DNA from: Mesorhizobium sp. 1M-11
GTDB taxonomy: Bacteria; Pseudomonadota; Alphaproteobacteria; Rhizobiales; Rhizobiaceae
DNA: 64,000 nt
Direction of reading: 5' to 3'
NCBI RefSeq assembly: GCF_001303895.1
Contig: NZ_LJSD01000032.1
Span: 1 to 64,000 of the forward strand
The notes beneath the pieces are model-generated. The model had not been told where the DNA came from. It made no database searches and worked only from the letters and a program-made list of their open reading frames with translations. Position numbers and translations under genes: made by a program. Of the stretch, positions 54,114-63,741 are shown one piece after another (the stretch's first letter is position 1; each line of letters starts with the position of its first letter).

Positions 54114-55049
54114 ATGAAACTCTTCGCGGGCAATTCCAACAGGGTGCTGGCCGAAGCGGTCGCCCGCTATCTCAACATCCCGTTGGGCAAGGCCAGTGTC
54201 AGGCGCTTCGCCGACCAGGAGATCTTTGTCGAGATCCAGGAAAACGTGCGCGGCGAGGATGTCTTCATCCTGCAGTCGACCTCTTTCCCGACCAACGATC
54301 ACCTGATGGAACTGCTCATCATGATCGATGCCTTCATGCGCTCGTCAGCCCGGCGCATCACGGCGGTCATCCCCTATTTCGGCTATGCCCGCCAGGACCG
54401 TCGTGCTTCCGGCCGCACGCCGATCTCGGCCAAGCTGGTCGCCAACATGATCGCCCGCGCCGGTGCGAACAGGGTACTCACGCTTGACCTGCATGCCGGC
54501 CAGATCCAGGGCTTCTTCGATATCCCGACCGACAACCTCTTTGCCGTGCCTGTGATGGCGCGCGACGTGAAAGCCAAATACAAGCAGCTCGGCAACGTCA
54601 TGGTCGTCTCGCCCGACGTCGGCGGCGTGGTGCGCGCGCGCGCTCTTGCCAAGCGCATCGACGCCCAGCTCGCCATCGTCGACAAGCGCCGCGAGCGGCC
54701 GGGCGAATCGGAAGTCATGAACGTCATCGGCGACGTTCGTGGCAAGGACTGCCTGCTGATCGATGACATCGTCGATTCCGGCGGCACGCTATGCAACGCG
54801 GCCGACGCGCTTCTGGCCAATGGCGCCACCAGCGTCACCGCCTACATCACCCATGGCGTACTTTCGGGCGGCGCGGTGGCTCGCATCACCGGCTCCAAGC
54901 TACAGGAACTGGTCATCACCGATTCGATCCAGCCGACCCAGGCGGTCATCGACGCGCCCAACGTCCGCTGCATCTCTATCGGCGACCTGATGGGCGAGGC
55001 GATCTCGCGCACCGCCACCGAGGAATCGGTCTCCAGCCTGTTCGACTAG
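54114..55049 (+). CDS. prs: Ribose-phosphate pyrophosphokinase (PRPP synthetase)
   Basis: A 311-aa enzyme making PRPP from ribose 5-phosphate and ATP for nucleotide, His, Trp and NAD synthesis. [20 protein letters not shown], then [20 protein letters not shown], and [20 protein letters not shown] are classical motifs. The PRPP-binding loop is [15 protein letters not shown]. It is monocistronic, after a 243-bp gap holding repeat copy E and the promoter region. The stop TAG is within CTAG of repeat copy F. Confidence 0.97.
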   Translation: MKLFAGNSNRVLAEAVARYLNIPLGKASVRRFADQEIFVEIQENVRGEDVFILQSTSFPTNDHLMELLIMIDAFMRSSARRITAVIPYFGYARQDRRASGRTPISAKLVANMIARAGANRVLTLDLHAGQIQGFFDIPTDNLFAVPVMARDVKAKYKQLGNVMVVSPDVGGVVRARALAKRIDAQLAIVDKRRERPGESEVMNVIGDVRGKDCLLIDDIVDSGGTLCNAADALLANGATSVTAYITHGVLSGGAVARITGSKLQELVITDSIQPTQAVIDAPNVRCISIGDLMGEAISRTATEESVSSLFD

Positions 55050-55165
55050 AGCAATTCCAGCAAAAGTGCGTAGCGGTTTTGCGATCGGAATTGCGCAGAG
55101 CATTGGCGGCGGCGAGCGTCGCGCGCGTCCACCCGGACGCGCAAAGGACGCTCTGACACTTTGAA
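55046..55165. repeat. Mosaic repeat, copy F, joined to GCGTCC-type repeat copy 3
   Basis: CTAGAGCAATTCCAGCAAAAG...GGAATTGCGCAGAGC is followed by GCGCGTCCACCCGGACGCGC, AAAGGACGCTCTGACACTTT. Two repeat types are fused. The first CTAG supplies the prs stop codon (55047-55049). Confidence 0.8.
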
Positions 55166-55173
55166 GCTGCTGT

Positions 55174-55938
55174 TTACCGCAATATCCCGTCCAGCACCGG
55201 CAGGCTGATGAACGCCGAAAGCGCGATCAGTCCGAAGCACAGCCTGCGAAAGGTCTGTTCGCTGGCGATGCCGAATATATGCGCGCCGAGCCACAGCCCC
55301 ATCCCATAGGCAGGTGCAGCCACAACGGCCAGCGCCACGATTGAAGTGGTTATGAGGCCGCCCCAGAGATAGCTCGCCGCAGTGATGGCCGAAGAGACGG
55401 CAAAATAGAGGATGATGTTGGCCCGAACCGTGTTGCCGGCAAAGCCACCCCCCAGCCAGTAGGCCACGACCGGCGGTCCGCCGACCTGTGCCGCCCCCGA
55501 GAAGATGCCGGAGATCGCCCCGACTGCGACAGTGAGGTAGGCTTTCGGACGGCCGTGATAACGCCAGCCCGACATCAGAAGCAGAAGAAGCGCGATGACG
55601 ACGGCGATGATCGACCAGCGGATCGTCAGCGGGTCGAGATGCGCGAGCGCATAAGTGCCGAGCGGCACACCGACCACAGCGCCGAGCGCCATGACGGAGA
55701 CATTGGTCTTGTCCGCCAGTCGCCATGCGCCCGGCACGAAACCGATGGTCATCACGCCATCGACCACCAGCAGCAGCGGCGCCGCGATCTTGGGGCTGAT
55801 CACCGAACTGGCCAGCGGCACGAAGATGAGCGCGGCGCCAAAGCCTGAGAAGCCACGCGCCAGGCCGGCGATCAACGCGATCACAACAATGGCGAATACG
55901 GCCTGGTTCGAAATACCAGCCAGAAGCAAGTGAAGCAT
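55174..55938 (-). CDS. TauE/SafE-family membrane permease
   Basis: A 254-aa protein with about eight helices. LARGFSGFGAALIFVPLASS, then GVVVGVPLGTYALA-type loops, and GAAQVGGPPVVAYWLGGG fit the TauE/SafE family of putative sulfite, organosulfonate or other anion exporters. The substrate cannot be read, and no sulfur gene is adjacent. The start at 55938 has no clear RBS. It is convergent with prs and sits between repeat copy F and an AraC regulator on the same strand. Confidence 0.85.
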   Translation of the reverse strand: MLHLLLAGISNQAVFAIVVIALIAGLARGFSGFGAALIFVPLASSVISPKIAAPLLLVVDGVMTIGFVPGAWRLADKTNVSVMALGAVVGVPLGTYALAHLDPLTIRWSIIAVVIALLLLLMSGWRYHGRPKAYLTVAVGAISGIFSGAAQVGGPPVVAYWLGGGFAGNTVRANIILYFAVSSAITAASYLWGGLITTSIVALAVVAAPAYGMGLWLGAHIFGIASEQTFRRLCFGLIALSAFISLPVLDGILR

Positions 55939-56077
55939 TTGAGCGAAGGTTCAAAAAAAATCCTTGGTCTTCGTACCCATCCCTTGCCTCGCTGGATAGG
56001 GCACAGACCATTGCAGCAAGATGGCGCAGACGCCGCTGCAAAGACACTGAGCCAACTGATGGCGATTGCCGCCGCCC

Positions 56078-56911
56078 TCACCCCACTTCCCGCGCACCCC
56101 TCAGATATGCGCGCGGCGAGGTGCCCAGCATGCGCTTGAACATGGTGGTGAAGGCCGGAACGCTGTCATAGCCGAGATCGAGCGCCACGCGTGTCACCGG
56201 CTCGCCGTCAGTCAATCGGGGCAAGGCGGCAAGCAGCAGTGCCTGCTGGCGCCAGGTCGACAGCGACAAACCCGTCTCGCGGTGGAATACACGGGTGAAA
56301 GTGCGTCGGCTCATGCCCACGGTCTCTGCCCAATCGTCGATGGTGGCATGCGGCGACGGCTCGGTGACGAAGCGCCGGCACAGTGCCGCGATGCGGGGAT
56401 CATGAGGGAATGGCAGGCCGAGCGGCCGCTCCTCCATGGCCGGAATCTCATGCAGAAGCAGCGCCATCAGAAGTGCGGCACGCTCGCTCGGTGGCTCGTC
56501 GGTCGGCAGCGTGACCGCCTCGATGATCAGGCTGCGCATCAGGTCGCTGACGCCGACGACGCGCAGGTTTGTCGGCAGGCCGGCGACAGAGTCGGGCGCG
56601 ACATAGACCGAGCGCATCGAGACATTGCCCTGCATTTCCACCGCATGCTTGATGCCGGCCGGGATCCACATGGCGTGATCGGGTGGAACCATCCAGCGGC
56701 CGAAATGCGTTTTCACCAGAACCACGCCAGTCAAGGCGTGCAGAAGCTGGCTGCGATTATGGCGATGGTCAGGCACCGTATAGCCATCCGGATATTCCGA
56801 CGGCAGGGCCACGACGAGGTCCTTGGTGCGGTCGAGCCATTCCAGCCGCTCGCGATGGCGGCGATGCAGGTCGGTGACCGGCGCTTCGAGATAGGAAACA
56901 CTTGTTGGCAT
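56078..56911 (-). CDS. AraC-family transcriptional regulator
   Basis: A 277-aa protein with an N-terminal cupin-like sensor (HRHNRSQLLHALTGVVLVKT, PPDHAMWIPAGIKHAVEMQG). The C-terminal double helix-turn-helix shows WAETVGMSRRTFTRVFHRET and VALDLGYDSVPAFTTMFKRM. The effector is unknown. I chose the ATG at 56911; the frame opens at a TTG at 56944. It is divergent from the MFS exporter with a 262-bp gap, the usual arrangement of a regulator and the efflux pump it controls. Confidence 0.9.
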   Translation of the reverse strand: MPTSVSYLEAPVTDLHRRHRERLEWLDRTKDLVVALPSEYPDGYTVPDHRHNRSQLLHALTGVVLVKTHFGRWMVPPDHAMWIPAGIKHAVEMQGNVSMRSVYVAPDSVAGLPTNLRVVGVSDLMRSLIIEAVTLPTDEPPSERAALLMALLLHEIPAMEERPLGLPFPHDPRIAALCRRFVTEPSPHATIDDWAETVGMSRRTFTRVFHRETGLSLSTWRQQALLLAALPRLTDGEPVTRVALDLGYDSVPAFTTMFKRMLGTSPRAYLRGAREVG

Positions 56912-57173
56912 GGGTTTGGCCCACTTGCGTAAGAAATGGACCAAACCACGAAAGAAGCTGCGTCACAACAGGATTATAAGCGCCGGCGCGGTGGCACATT
57001 GCCGCTCGCAACAAGGGTGCGGCTAGATTCAAGCCAGGGCACGCCGAAAAGTGGTGGCTTTCGGAGTCGCGAAGCGACGAGCGGAGCGTACGCTGGATAC
57101 GTGCGCGAAAACGCGGAAAGCTGCCATTCGCAGGCCGGGCTCGCTTGAATATCGGCGCGCCACAGCAAGGAGC

Positions 57174-58397
57174 ATGATCTTGACCGATACCGCAGCGACA
57201 GCCGGTCGCGCGACGACCGCAGCGACCACCACAGCCTTCACCGTCATCCTGGCGGTGAGCTTCGGCCATTTCATCAACGACATTATGCAGTCGCTGCTTT
57301 CGGCCATCTATCCGCTCCTTAAGGACAATTACAGCCTCGATTTCTGGCAGATCGGCCTGCTGACCTTTACCTTCCAGGTTACGGCCTCGCTGCTGCAGCC
57401 GGTTGTGGGCATAATCACCGACAAGCGGCCGATGCCGTTTTCCCTGCCCTGGGGCATGGCCTCCTCGCTGGTCGGTCTGATCATCCTTGCCTATGCCGGC
57501 CATTACTGGCTGCTGCTGCTCGGCGCCTCTATGATCGGCATCGGTTCATCGATCTTCCATCCGGAATCCTCGCGCATCGCCAGGCTCGCCTCCGGCGGCA
57601 AGCACGGCCTTGCCCAGTCGCTGTTCCAGGTCGGCGGCAATTTCGGCCAGGCCATGGGCCCGCTTGCCGCTGCCTTCATAGTCGTGCCCTTCGGCCAGAC
57701 CAGCATCTCCTGGTTCGCGATCGGCTCGCTGATCGGCATCATTGTTTTGTGGCAGGTCGGCAACTGGTACATCCGCTACCGCAAGGCAGTTGGCAACCGG
57801 CCGGCAGCAGTGCACGTCTCGCCCTTCTCGCGCGGCCGGGTTGCTTGGTCGCTGGTCATCCTGACGGTGCTGGTGCTCTCCAAGAACGCCTATATCGCCA
57901 GCCTGTCGAGCTACTACACCTTCTACACCATCGAGAAGTTCGGCGTTTCCGTGCAGATGTCGCAGGTGCTTTTGTTCGCCTTCCTCGGCGCCTCGGCACT
58001 CGGCATCCTGCTTGGCGGGCCGTTCGGCGACCGTTATGGCCAGAAGGCGATGATCTGGTTCTCGATCGTCGGCGTGCTGCCGTTCACACTGATCCTGCCC
58101 TACGCCAACCTGGAATGGACGGTGATCCTCACGATCCTGATCGGCCTCATCCTGTCGTCTGCCTTCTCCAACATCGTGGTGTTCGCGCAGGAGCTTGTGC
58201 CAGGCCGGGTCGGCATGATCGCCGGCATCTTCTTCGGCTTCGCCTTTGGCATGGGTGGTATCGCCGCTGCTATCCTCGGCGTGGTGGCAGACGCCAAGGG
58301 CATCGACTTCGTCTACCGGATCTGTTCGTACCTGCCCCTGCTCGGCCTGCTCACCATCTTCCTGCCCAACATGAGGGAAGCGAAAAAGGCGGCGTAA
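57174..58397 (+). CDS. fsr: MFS transporter, fosmidomycin-resistance (Fsr) type
   Basis: A 407-aa major-facilitator protein with about 12 helices. SFGHFINDIMQSLLSAIYP, then LKDNYSLDFWQIGLLTFTFQ and LLQPVVGIITDKRPMPFSLP match Fsr-type exporters. HPESSRIARLASGGKHGLAQ and LGGPFGDRYGQKAMIW are family loops. In E. coli Fsr exports fosmidomycin; here the drug is unknown. The ATG at 57174 follows CAAGGAG. The divergent AraC regulator probably controls it. Confidence 0.87.
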   Translation: MILTDTAATAGRATTAATTTAFTVILAVSFGHFINDIMQSLLSAIYPLLKDNYSLDFWQIGLLTFTFQVTASLLQPVVGIITDKRPMPFSLPWGMASSLVGLIILAYAGHYWLLLLGASMIGIGSSIFHPESSRIARLASGGKHGLAQSLFQVGGNFGQAMGPLAAAFIVVPFGQTSISWFAIGSLIGIIVLWQVGNWYIRYRKAVGNRPAAVHVSPFSRGRVAWSLVILTVLVLSKNAYIASLSSYYTFYTIEKFGVSVQMSQVLLFAFLGASALGILLGGPFGDRYGQKAMIWFSIVGVLPFTLILPYANLEWTVILTILIGLILSSAFSNIVVFAQELVPGRVGMIAGIFFGFAFGMGGIAAAILGVVADAKGIDFVYRICSYLPLLGLLTIFLPNMREAKKAA

Positions 58398-58416
58398 GCC
58401 AGAAGCAAAGCCAGGA

Positions 58417-58448
58417 AAGGCGGCCATGCTTGCGCGTTTGGCCGCCTT
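58417..58448. terminator. Hairpin after the fsr-like gene
   Basis: AAGGCGGCC (58417-58425) and GGCCGCCTT (58440-58448) form a perfect 9-bp stem 20 bp after the stop codon. There is no T-run, so it may instead separate the fsr and rplY transcripts weakly. Confidence 0.45.
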
Positions 58449-58585
58449 CCGCTATAGAGCCGCCACCCGCGTAGACACCCTTGGAGGCAACGCGGACGAG
58501 GGCCGCGGATTTCGCGGCTTTCGACATTTTCGGAACCCGGCTTGCCGGAAACCGGGAATGCTCCAGCAACGCGAAAGGAAATACC

Positions 58586-59218
58586 ATGAGCCACGATACT
58601 TACGAGCTCAAGGCCGAGTCGCGCGAACAGGTCGGTAAGGGGTCCGCCCGTGCAGTTCGCCGCGACGGTAAAGTGCCTGCAGTTATTTACGGCGACAAGC
58701 AGCCCCCTCTGGCTATCGCCCTGTCCTACAAGGACATCTTCTACAAGATCCATGGCGGTGGTTTCCTGACCACGGTCGCCACGATCGACGTCGACGGCAA
58801 GAAGATCCAGGTCCTGCCGAAGGACTATCAGCTTGATCCGGTCAAGGACTTCCCGCTGCATGTCGACTTCCTGCGCGTCGGCAAGAATACCGAAGTCAAC
58901 GTCAACGTTCCGGTCCACTTCATCAACGAAGAGAAATCGCCTGGCATCAAGCGCGGCGGCGTGCTCAACATCGTGCGTCACGAGGTGGAGTTCCACTGCC
59001 CGGCCAACGCGATCCCGGAATTCATTGAGGTCGACCTGACCGGTGCCGAGATCGGCGATTCCATCCACATTTCGGCGGTCAAGCTGCCGGCTGGCGTGAA
59101 GCCGATCATCTCCGACCGCGACTTCACCATCGCCACCATCGCCGGCTCGGCCGCGATGAAGCCGGAGACCGAAGAGGCGGAAGTCGCTCCGGTCGCCGAG
59201 GAAGCCGAAGAAGAGTAA
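58586..59218 (+). CDS. rplY: 50S ribosomal protein L25, CTC (TL5) form
   Basis: A 210-aa long-form L25. The N-terminal 5S-rRNA-binding domain ([33 protein letters not shown]) is followed by the beta-rich CTC domain ([20 protein letters not shown]) and an acidic tail ending EEAEEE. It binds 5S rRNA in the large subunit. RBS AAAGGAA precedes the ATG at 58586. The next gene, pth, starts 27 bp after the stop, the usual L25-Pth pair. Confidence 0.95.
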   Translation: MSHDTYELKAESREQVGKGSARAVRRDGKVPAVIYGDKQPPLAIALSYKDIFYKIHGGGFLTTVATIDVDGKKIQVLPKDYQLDPVKDFPLHVDFLRVGKNTEVNVNVPVHFINEEKSPGIKRGGVLNIVRHEVEFHCPANAIPEFIEVDLTGAEIGDSIHISAVKLPAGVKPIISDRDFTIATIAGSAAMKPETEEAEVAPVAEEAEEE

Positions 59219-59245
59219 TTTTCGCTGCCCGGGAGGGCCGCAACC

Positions 59246-59989
59246 ATGCTTTTGTTTGCTGGTCTCGGCAATCCGGGTGCGAAATATGCCAACAACCGGC
59301 ACAATGTCGGTTTCATGGCGGCGGACGCTATCGCCCGCCGCCATTCTTTTTCGCCCTGGTCGAGGAAGTTCCAGGCCGAAATCGCCGAGGGCAGGATCGG
59401 CGGCGAGAAGGTGCTCCTCATCAAGCCGCAGACTTTCATGAACCTCTCCGGCCAGTCCGTCGGCGAGGCGTTGCGCTTCTACAAGCTCGATGCCGCTGCG
59501 GTGACCGTTTTCTACGACGAGATCGAACTTCCGGCCGGCAAGGTCCGGGTCAAGATCGGCGGCGGTTCGGCTGGCCACAACGGCATCCGCTCGCTCGACC
59601 AGCACATCGGCAACGATTACCGGCGCGTGCGCATCGGTGTCGGCCATCCGGGCGCGAAGGATATGGTGCACGGCCATGTGCTCGGCGACTTTGCCAAGGC
59701 TGACCAGGAATGGCTGGACGTCCTGCTCGACAGCATCGCCGACAGTGCCGAACTGATCGCCAAGGGCGACGACAACTCCTTCATGAATCGCGTCACTCTC
59801 GCCCTGCGCGACAAACTGCAGCCGACAGGCCCCGACGACACCCCACCGGCCAAGGCACCAAAACGGTCTTCCGCACCCAAGGCACAGAGCCATATCCGCC
59901 AGGCAAGGCCGCAGCAGCCCGCAGTCAAGGTTCCCGAAAATGGGCCGATGGCCGCCATGCTGAAGAAGCTGCTCGGCAACAAGGATTGA
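59246..59989 (+). CDS. pth: Peptidyl-tRNA hydrolase
   Basis: A 247-aa Pth. [19 protein letters not shown], then [37 protein letters not shown], and [13 protein letters not shown] carry the conserved Asn, His and Asp of the active site; [10 protein letters not shown] follows. It frees peptides from dropped peptidyl-tRNA. The normal enzyme ends near residue 195; here a ~50-aa Pro/Lys/Ala-rich tail ([18 protein letters not shown]) is added, common in Rhizobiales. It is co-oriented with rplY and ychF. Confidence 0.95.
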   Translation: MLLFAGLGNPGAKYANNRHNVGFMAADAIARRHSFSPWSRKFQAEIAEGRIGGEKVLLIKPQTFMNLSGQSVGEALRFYKLDAAAVTVFYDEIELPAGKVRVKIGGGSAGHNGIRSLDQHIGNDYRRVRIGVGHPGAKDMVHGHVLGDFAKADQEWLDVLLDSIADSAELIAKGDDNSFMNRVTLALRDKLQPTGPDDTPPAKAPKRSSAPKAQSHIRQARPQQPAVKVPENGPMAAMLKKLLGNKD

Positions 59990-60077
59990 GCCTCTTTCGG
60001 TCGGAGGCTTGACGATCGTCTCCCCTTTCGCCCATAGCCCTGAACAAATTCCGAACTCCCGATAGGACCACATCATC

Positions 60078-61181
60078 ATGGGTTTCAAATGCGGCATCGT
60101 TGGGCTGCCCAACGTCGGCAAGTCCACGCTGTTCAACGCGCTGACGCGCACCGCGGCGGCCCAGGCTGCCAACTATCCCTTCTGCACCATCGAGCCGAAC
60201 ACCGGCGAAGTGGCGGTGCCGGATCCGCGCCAGAAGAAGATCGCCGAGATCGCCAAGTCGAAGGAGATCATCCCGACCCGGATTTCCTTCGTCGACATCG
60301 CCGGCCTAGTACGCGGCGCCTCCAAGGGCGAAGGGCTCGGCAACCAGTTCCTCGCCAACATCCGCGAGGTCGATGCCATCGTGCATGTACTGCGCTGTTT
60401 CGAGGATGACGACATCACCCATGTCGAAGGCCGCATCAACCCGGTGGCTGATGCCGATACGGTCGAGACCGAACTGATGCTGTCCGACCTCGAAAGCCTC
60501 GAGCGCCGCATCGTCAATGTGCGCAAGCGCGCGCAAGCAAAGGACAAGGAATCGCTCACTGTCCTGCCCGTCATGGAGCAGGCGCTGGCGCTGCTGCAAG
60601 ATGGCAAGCCATGCCGTGTCATGTTGAAGAACATCGCACCCGAAGATTTGAAGATCCTGCAGGGCCTCAACCTGCTGACCGCGCACCCGGTGCTTTACGT
60701 CTGCAACGTCGCCGAGGCCGATGCCGCGACAGGCAACGAACACACCAAGGCGGTCGAAGCGATGGCGGCTTCCCAAGGCGCCTCCACCGTCGTCATCTCG
60801 GCAGCCATCGAGGCCGAAGTCGCCCAGCTCCCCGACGGCGAGCAGAAGGAATTCCTGGAAGCGATGGGCCTGCATGAGCCGGGCCTCGACCGGCTGATCC
60901 GCGCCGGTTACGAGCTCCTGCATCTGATCACCTACTTCACCGCCGGCCCCAAGGAGACGCGCGCCTGGACGATCGAGCGCGGCACCAAGGCGCCCGGTGC
61001 TGCCGGCGTCATCCACACCGATTTCGAACGCGGTTTCATCCGGGCGCAAACCATTGCCTACGAAGATTTCGTGACACTGGGCGGCGAAGTGGCGGCCAAG
61101 GAAGCCGGCAAGGCGCGCGACGAAGGCAAGGAATATGTCGTGCAGGACGGCGACGTCATGCTGTTCAAGTTCAACACCTGA
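60078..61181 (+). CDS. ychF: Ribosome-binding ATPase YchF
   Basis: A 367-aa Obg-family ATPase. G1 VGLPNVGKSTLFNALTRT, G3 FVDIAGLVRGASKGEG, a helical insertion, and the C-terminal TGS domain (AWTIERGTKAPGAAGVIHTD, FERGFIRAQTIAYEDFV) are present. YchF prefers ATP over GTP, binds ribosomes and is redox-regulated in some species. It starts 88 bp after pth. The next gene starts 9 bp after its stop. Confidence 0.95.
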   Translation: MGFKCGIVGLPNVGKSTLFNALTRTAAAQAANYPFCTIEPNTGEVAVPDPRQKKIAEIAKSKEIIPTRISFVDIAGLVRGASKGEGLGNQFLANIREVDAIVHVLRCFEDDDITHVEGRINPVADADTVETELMLSDLESLERRIVNVRKRAQAKDKESLTVLPVMEQALALLQDGKPCRVMLKNIAPEDLKILQGLNLLTAHPVLYVCNVAEADAATGNEHTKAVEAMAASQGASTVVISAAIEAEVAQLPDGEQKEFLEAMGLHEPGLDRLIRAGYELLHLITYFTAGPKETRAWTIERGTKAPGAAGVIHTDFERGFIRAQTIAYEDFVTLGGEVAAKEAGKARDEGKEYVVQDGDVMLFKFNT

Positions 61182-61190
61182 CGCGATCCG

Positions 61191-61988
61191 ATGACCGCGC
61201 GCGGCGCACCGGAAGTCGACCTGCCTGCGGTCATCCGCACAAGGGTCGATGGTTATGCGTGGGATCGCGACACGCTCGGCCACTCGGATGCCGGCGTGTT
61301 CAAGCTGGAAGTGACCGATAAGCCCAGCCTGTTCCTGAAGATCGAAGAAGCCGATGGCTTCGGCGAACTGCCGGCGGAGGTGGAGCGGCTGCGCTGGCTT
61401 GGGCATCAGGGCATAACCTGCCCCGAGGTTCTGGCTTTCGAGGTGCATGCTGGCCGCAACTGGCTCCTGATGAGCGCCATATCGGGCAAGGATCTGGTCT
61501 CCGCCGGCCCCCTGCCCGCCGAAAAGACGATCGCCGTGATGGCTCGGGCGCTACGAACCCTGCATGCGCTGGACATCCGCTCCTGCCCATTCGACCACCG
61601 GCTCGACCGGCGCATCGCCGATGCCAGGGCGCGCATGGAGGCCGGGCTTGTCGACGAAGAGGATTTCGACGACGAACGCCTCGGCCAAACGGCGCAAGAT
61701 GTCTTTGCCGACCTCATCGCCCTCCGCCCTGCTGACGAAGATCTCGTCGTTGCCCATGGCGATGCCTGCCTGCCGAATTTCATGGTCGATGGCGACCGTT
61801 TCTCGGGTTTCATCGACTGCGGCCGGCTTGGTGTTGCCGACCGCTGCCAGGATCTTGCGCTTTCCTGCTGGAGTATCCGTCATAATCTCGGTGAAGAGTG
61901 GATCGCGCCTTTCCTCACCCTCTACGGCACACCGGACGCCGATCCGGCCAAACTCGCCTATTATCGGCTGCTCGACGAGTTCTTCTGA
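61191..61988 (+). CDS. APH(3')-like aminoglycoside phosphotransferase
   Basis: A 265-aa kinase very like APH(3')-II enzymes. The ATP-binding Lys is in LFLKIEEADG, the catalytic HGDACLPNFM (His189, Asp191, Asn196) is intact, and RFSGFIDCGRLGVADRCQDL carries the metal Asp. The C-terminus KLAYYRLLDEFF matches the aminoglycoside-binding end of APH(3'). All catalytic residues are present, so it may phosphorylate kanamycin-type drugs, but no drug can be assured. It lies 9 bp after ychF with no mobile-element sign, so it looks like a chromosomal gene. Confidence 0.85.
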   Translation: MTARGAPEVDLPAVIRTRVDGYAWDRDTLGHSDAGVFKLEVTDKPSLFLKIEEADGFGELPAEVERLRWLGHQGITCPEVLAFEVHAGRNWLLMSAISGKDLVSAGPLPAEKTIAVMARALRTLHALDIRSCPFDHRLDRRIADARARMEAGLVDEEDFDDERLGQTAQDVFADLIALRPADEDLVVAHGDACLPNFMVDGDRFSGFIDCGRLGVADRCQDLALSCWSIRHNLGEEWIAPFLTLYGTPDADPAKLAYYRLLDEFF

Positions 61989-62175
61989 CCGGGCGGCTGG
62001 CTACGGCGGCATAACACATTCCCAGCATCGCGAAGGCAGCCGCCTCTTTGCAACTTGACGCAGCTCATCCCCGGGTCTATCGCGCCCCCTGCGTCGGCTG
62101 GATTTCTCCCCTCGGCGCCGTCATGAGCCTGTGCCCTTTGGGCCTCATATCGTTTCCAGCATGGGAGACCACGCG

Positions 62176-63150
62176 ATGATCAAAGCCTTCGTCGTGGACA
62201 ATGACCGTCTGCGCCTCGCCGACGACCTTGAGCAGAATCGAGACGCGATCGTCTGGGTCGATCTGCTCAACCCCACCAAGGAAGAAGAAGCCGTCGTCGA
62301 AGCGGTGTTCGGCATCGCCGTGCCGACACGGGAGGAGATGGAGGAGATCGAGATTTCAAGCCGCCTCTATGTCGAGGACGGCGGGTATTTCATGACCGCC
62401 AACCTGCCCTCGCAGACCGAAGGCGAGAAGCCGGAGATGTCGCCGGTCACCTTCGTTCTGGCCGCCAAGCGGCTGATCACCGTGCGCTATCACGAGCCAC
62501 GCGCTTTCAAAACCTTCCCGCTGCGCGCCGAAAAAGTCGCCACGGGCTGCACCAGCGCCGACACCATCCTGATCGGCTTGCTTGAAGCGATCGTCGACCG
62601 CCTCGCCGACATCCTGGAAAAAGCCGGCCGGGATATCGAGGCGATTTCGCGCGACATCTTCGAGGCGACCGCCACCAATGCCTCGCGCCGCGACCGCGAC
62701 TTCCAGGAACTGCTGAAGAGCATCGGCCGCAAGGAGGACCTCGCTTCCAGCGTGCGCGACAGCCTGACCTCGCTGCAGAGGGTGGCGGGTTTTCTTGCCC
62801 ATGCCGCCACGCAGACCAAGATGGGCAAGGACACGCGTGCCCGCATCAAGACGCTGGCGCGCGACGTGCTGTCGCTTGCCGATCACGCCACTTTCCTGTC
62901 GCAGAAGATCAGCTTCCTGCTCGACGCCACGCTCGGCATGATCTCAATCGAGCAGAACGCCATCATCAAGATCTTTTCGGTAGCAGCCGTCATCTTCCTG
63001 CCGCCGACATTGGTGGCTTCGATCTACGGCATGAACTTCGACATCATGCCGGAGCTCAAATGGGAGATCGGCTATCCCTTCGCGATCGGCCTGATGATCG
63101 TTTCAGCGATCTTGCCCTATCTCTACTTCCGCAGGCGCGGTTGGCTTTGA
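62176..63150 (+). CDS. corA: Magnesium/cobalt transport protein CorA
   Basis: A 324-aa CorA. A large cytoplasmic N-terminal domain of helices and sheet (residues 1-260) is followed by two C-terminal helices. The selectivity motif YGMNFDIMPEL lies between them at residues ~295-305. The pentamer carries Mg2+ across the inner membrane. The ATG at 62176 follows GGGAG by about 8 bases; 62161 is an in-frame alternative. It is not in an operon with the kinase upstream; the 187-bp gap between has no feature. Confidence 0.93.
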   Translation: MIKAFVVDNDRLRLADDLEQNRDAIVWVDLLNPTKEEEAVVEAVFGIAVPTREEMEEIEISSRLYVEDGGYFMTANLPSQTEGEKPEMSPVTFVLAAKRLITVRYHEPRAFKTFPLRAEKVATGCTSADTILIGLLEAIVDRLADILEKAGRDIEAISRDIFEATATNASRRDRDFQELLKSIGRKEDLASSVRDSLTSLQRVAGFLAHAATQTKMGKDTRARIKTLARDVLSLADHATFLSQKISFLLDATLGMISIEQNAIIKIFSVAAVIFLPPTLVASIYGMNFDIMPELKWEIGYPFAIGLMIVSAILPYLYFRRRGWL

Positions 63151-63276
63151 ACGCTCGGAACGTGCGGACCGGATGCCGTCCACAGGTCCTAAAGCGCTGA
63201 ACCAAGGCCTCCACGGTCTTGCGGGAGCACGGGGCAGCAGTCACAATAATCGTACAAGCTTGAACGAGGTTGCGCG

Positions 63277-63741
63277 ATGACCGGCAAGAAATGGGCCTAT
63301 GAGGATTTCGAGGAAGGCGCCATCCTCGACCTCGGCAACAAGAAGGTGGCAGCGGAAGAGATCATCGAATTCGCCTCCGAATTCGACTTCCAGCCCATGC
63401 ATCTCGATGAGGAAGCCGGCAAGACAGGCCTTCTCGGAGGCCTTTCTGCGTCCGGCTGGCATACCTGCTGCATATTCATGCGCATGCTGTGCGATGCTTT
63501 CCTGCTGGAATCGACCTCGCAAGGCGCCCCCGGCGTCGACCAGGTCAAATGGAAGAAGCCGGTTCTGGCCGGCGACACGTTGACGGGCCGCACCACAATA
63601 CTTGCCAAGCGCCTCTCCAAGTCGAAGCCAAGGCTCGGTTTCGTCACCATGCGGGCAGAGTTGTTCAATCAGCGCGGCGAGGCGGTGTTCGAGTTGGAAA
63701 ACACCGGCATGTTTCTGACGCGTGCGGGAGGCGAGGCATGA
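63277..63741 (+). CDS. MaoC-family dehydratase, copy 1
   Basis: A 154-aa hotdog-fold hydratase-like protein. YEDFEEGAILDLGNKKVAAE, then FDFQPMHLDEEAGK with the catalytic Asp and His (R-specific enoyl-CoA hydratase motif), and WKKPVLAGDTLTGRTTI are typical of MaoC. It probably acts on an enoyl- or acyl-CoA. The stop codon overlaps the start of the next MaoC gene (ATGA), so the two are translationally coupled and may form a heterodimer. Confidence 0.88.
   Translation: MTGKKWAYEDFEEGAILDLGNKKVAAEEIIEFASEFDFQPMHLDEEAGKTGLLGGLSASGWHTCCIFMRMLCDAFLLESTSQGAPGVDQVKWKKPVLAGDTLTGRTTILAKRLSKSKPRLGFVTMRAELFNQRGEAVFELENTGMFLTRAGGEA

Noticed and set aside
58313..60172. Minus-strand open frame of 619 codons across rplY and pth
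   Set aside because: It covers two intact housekeeping genes on the other strand and shows no domain.
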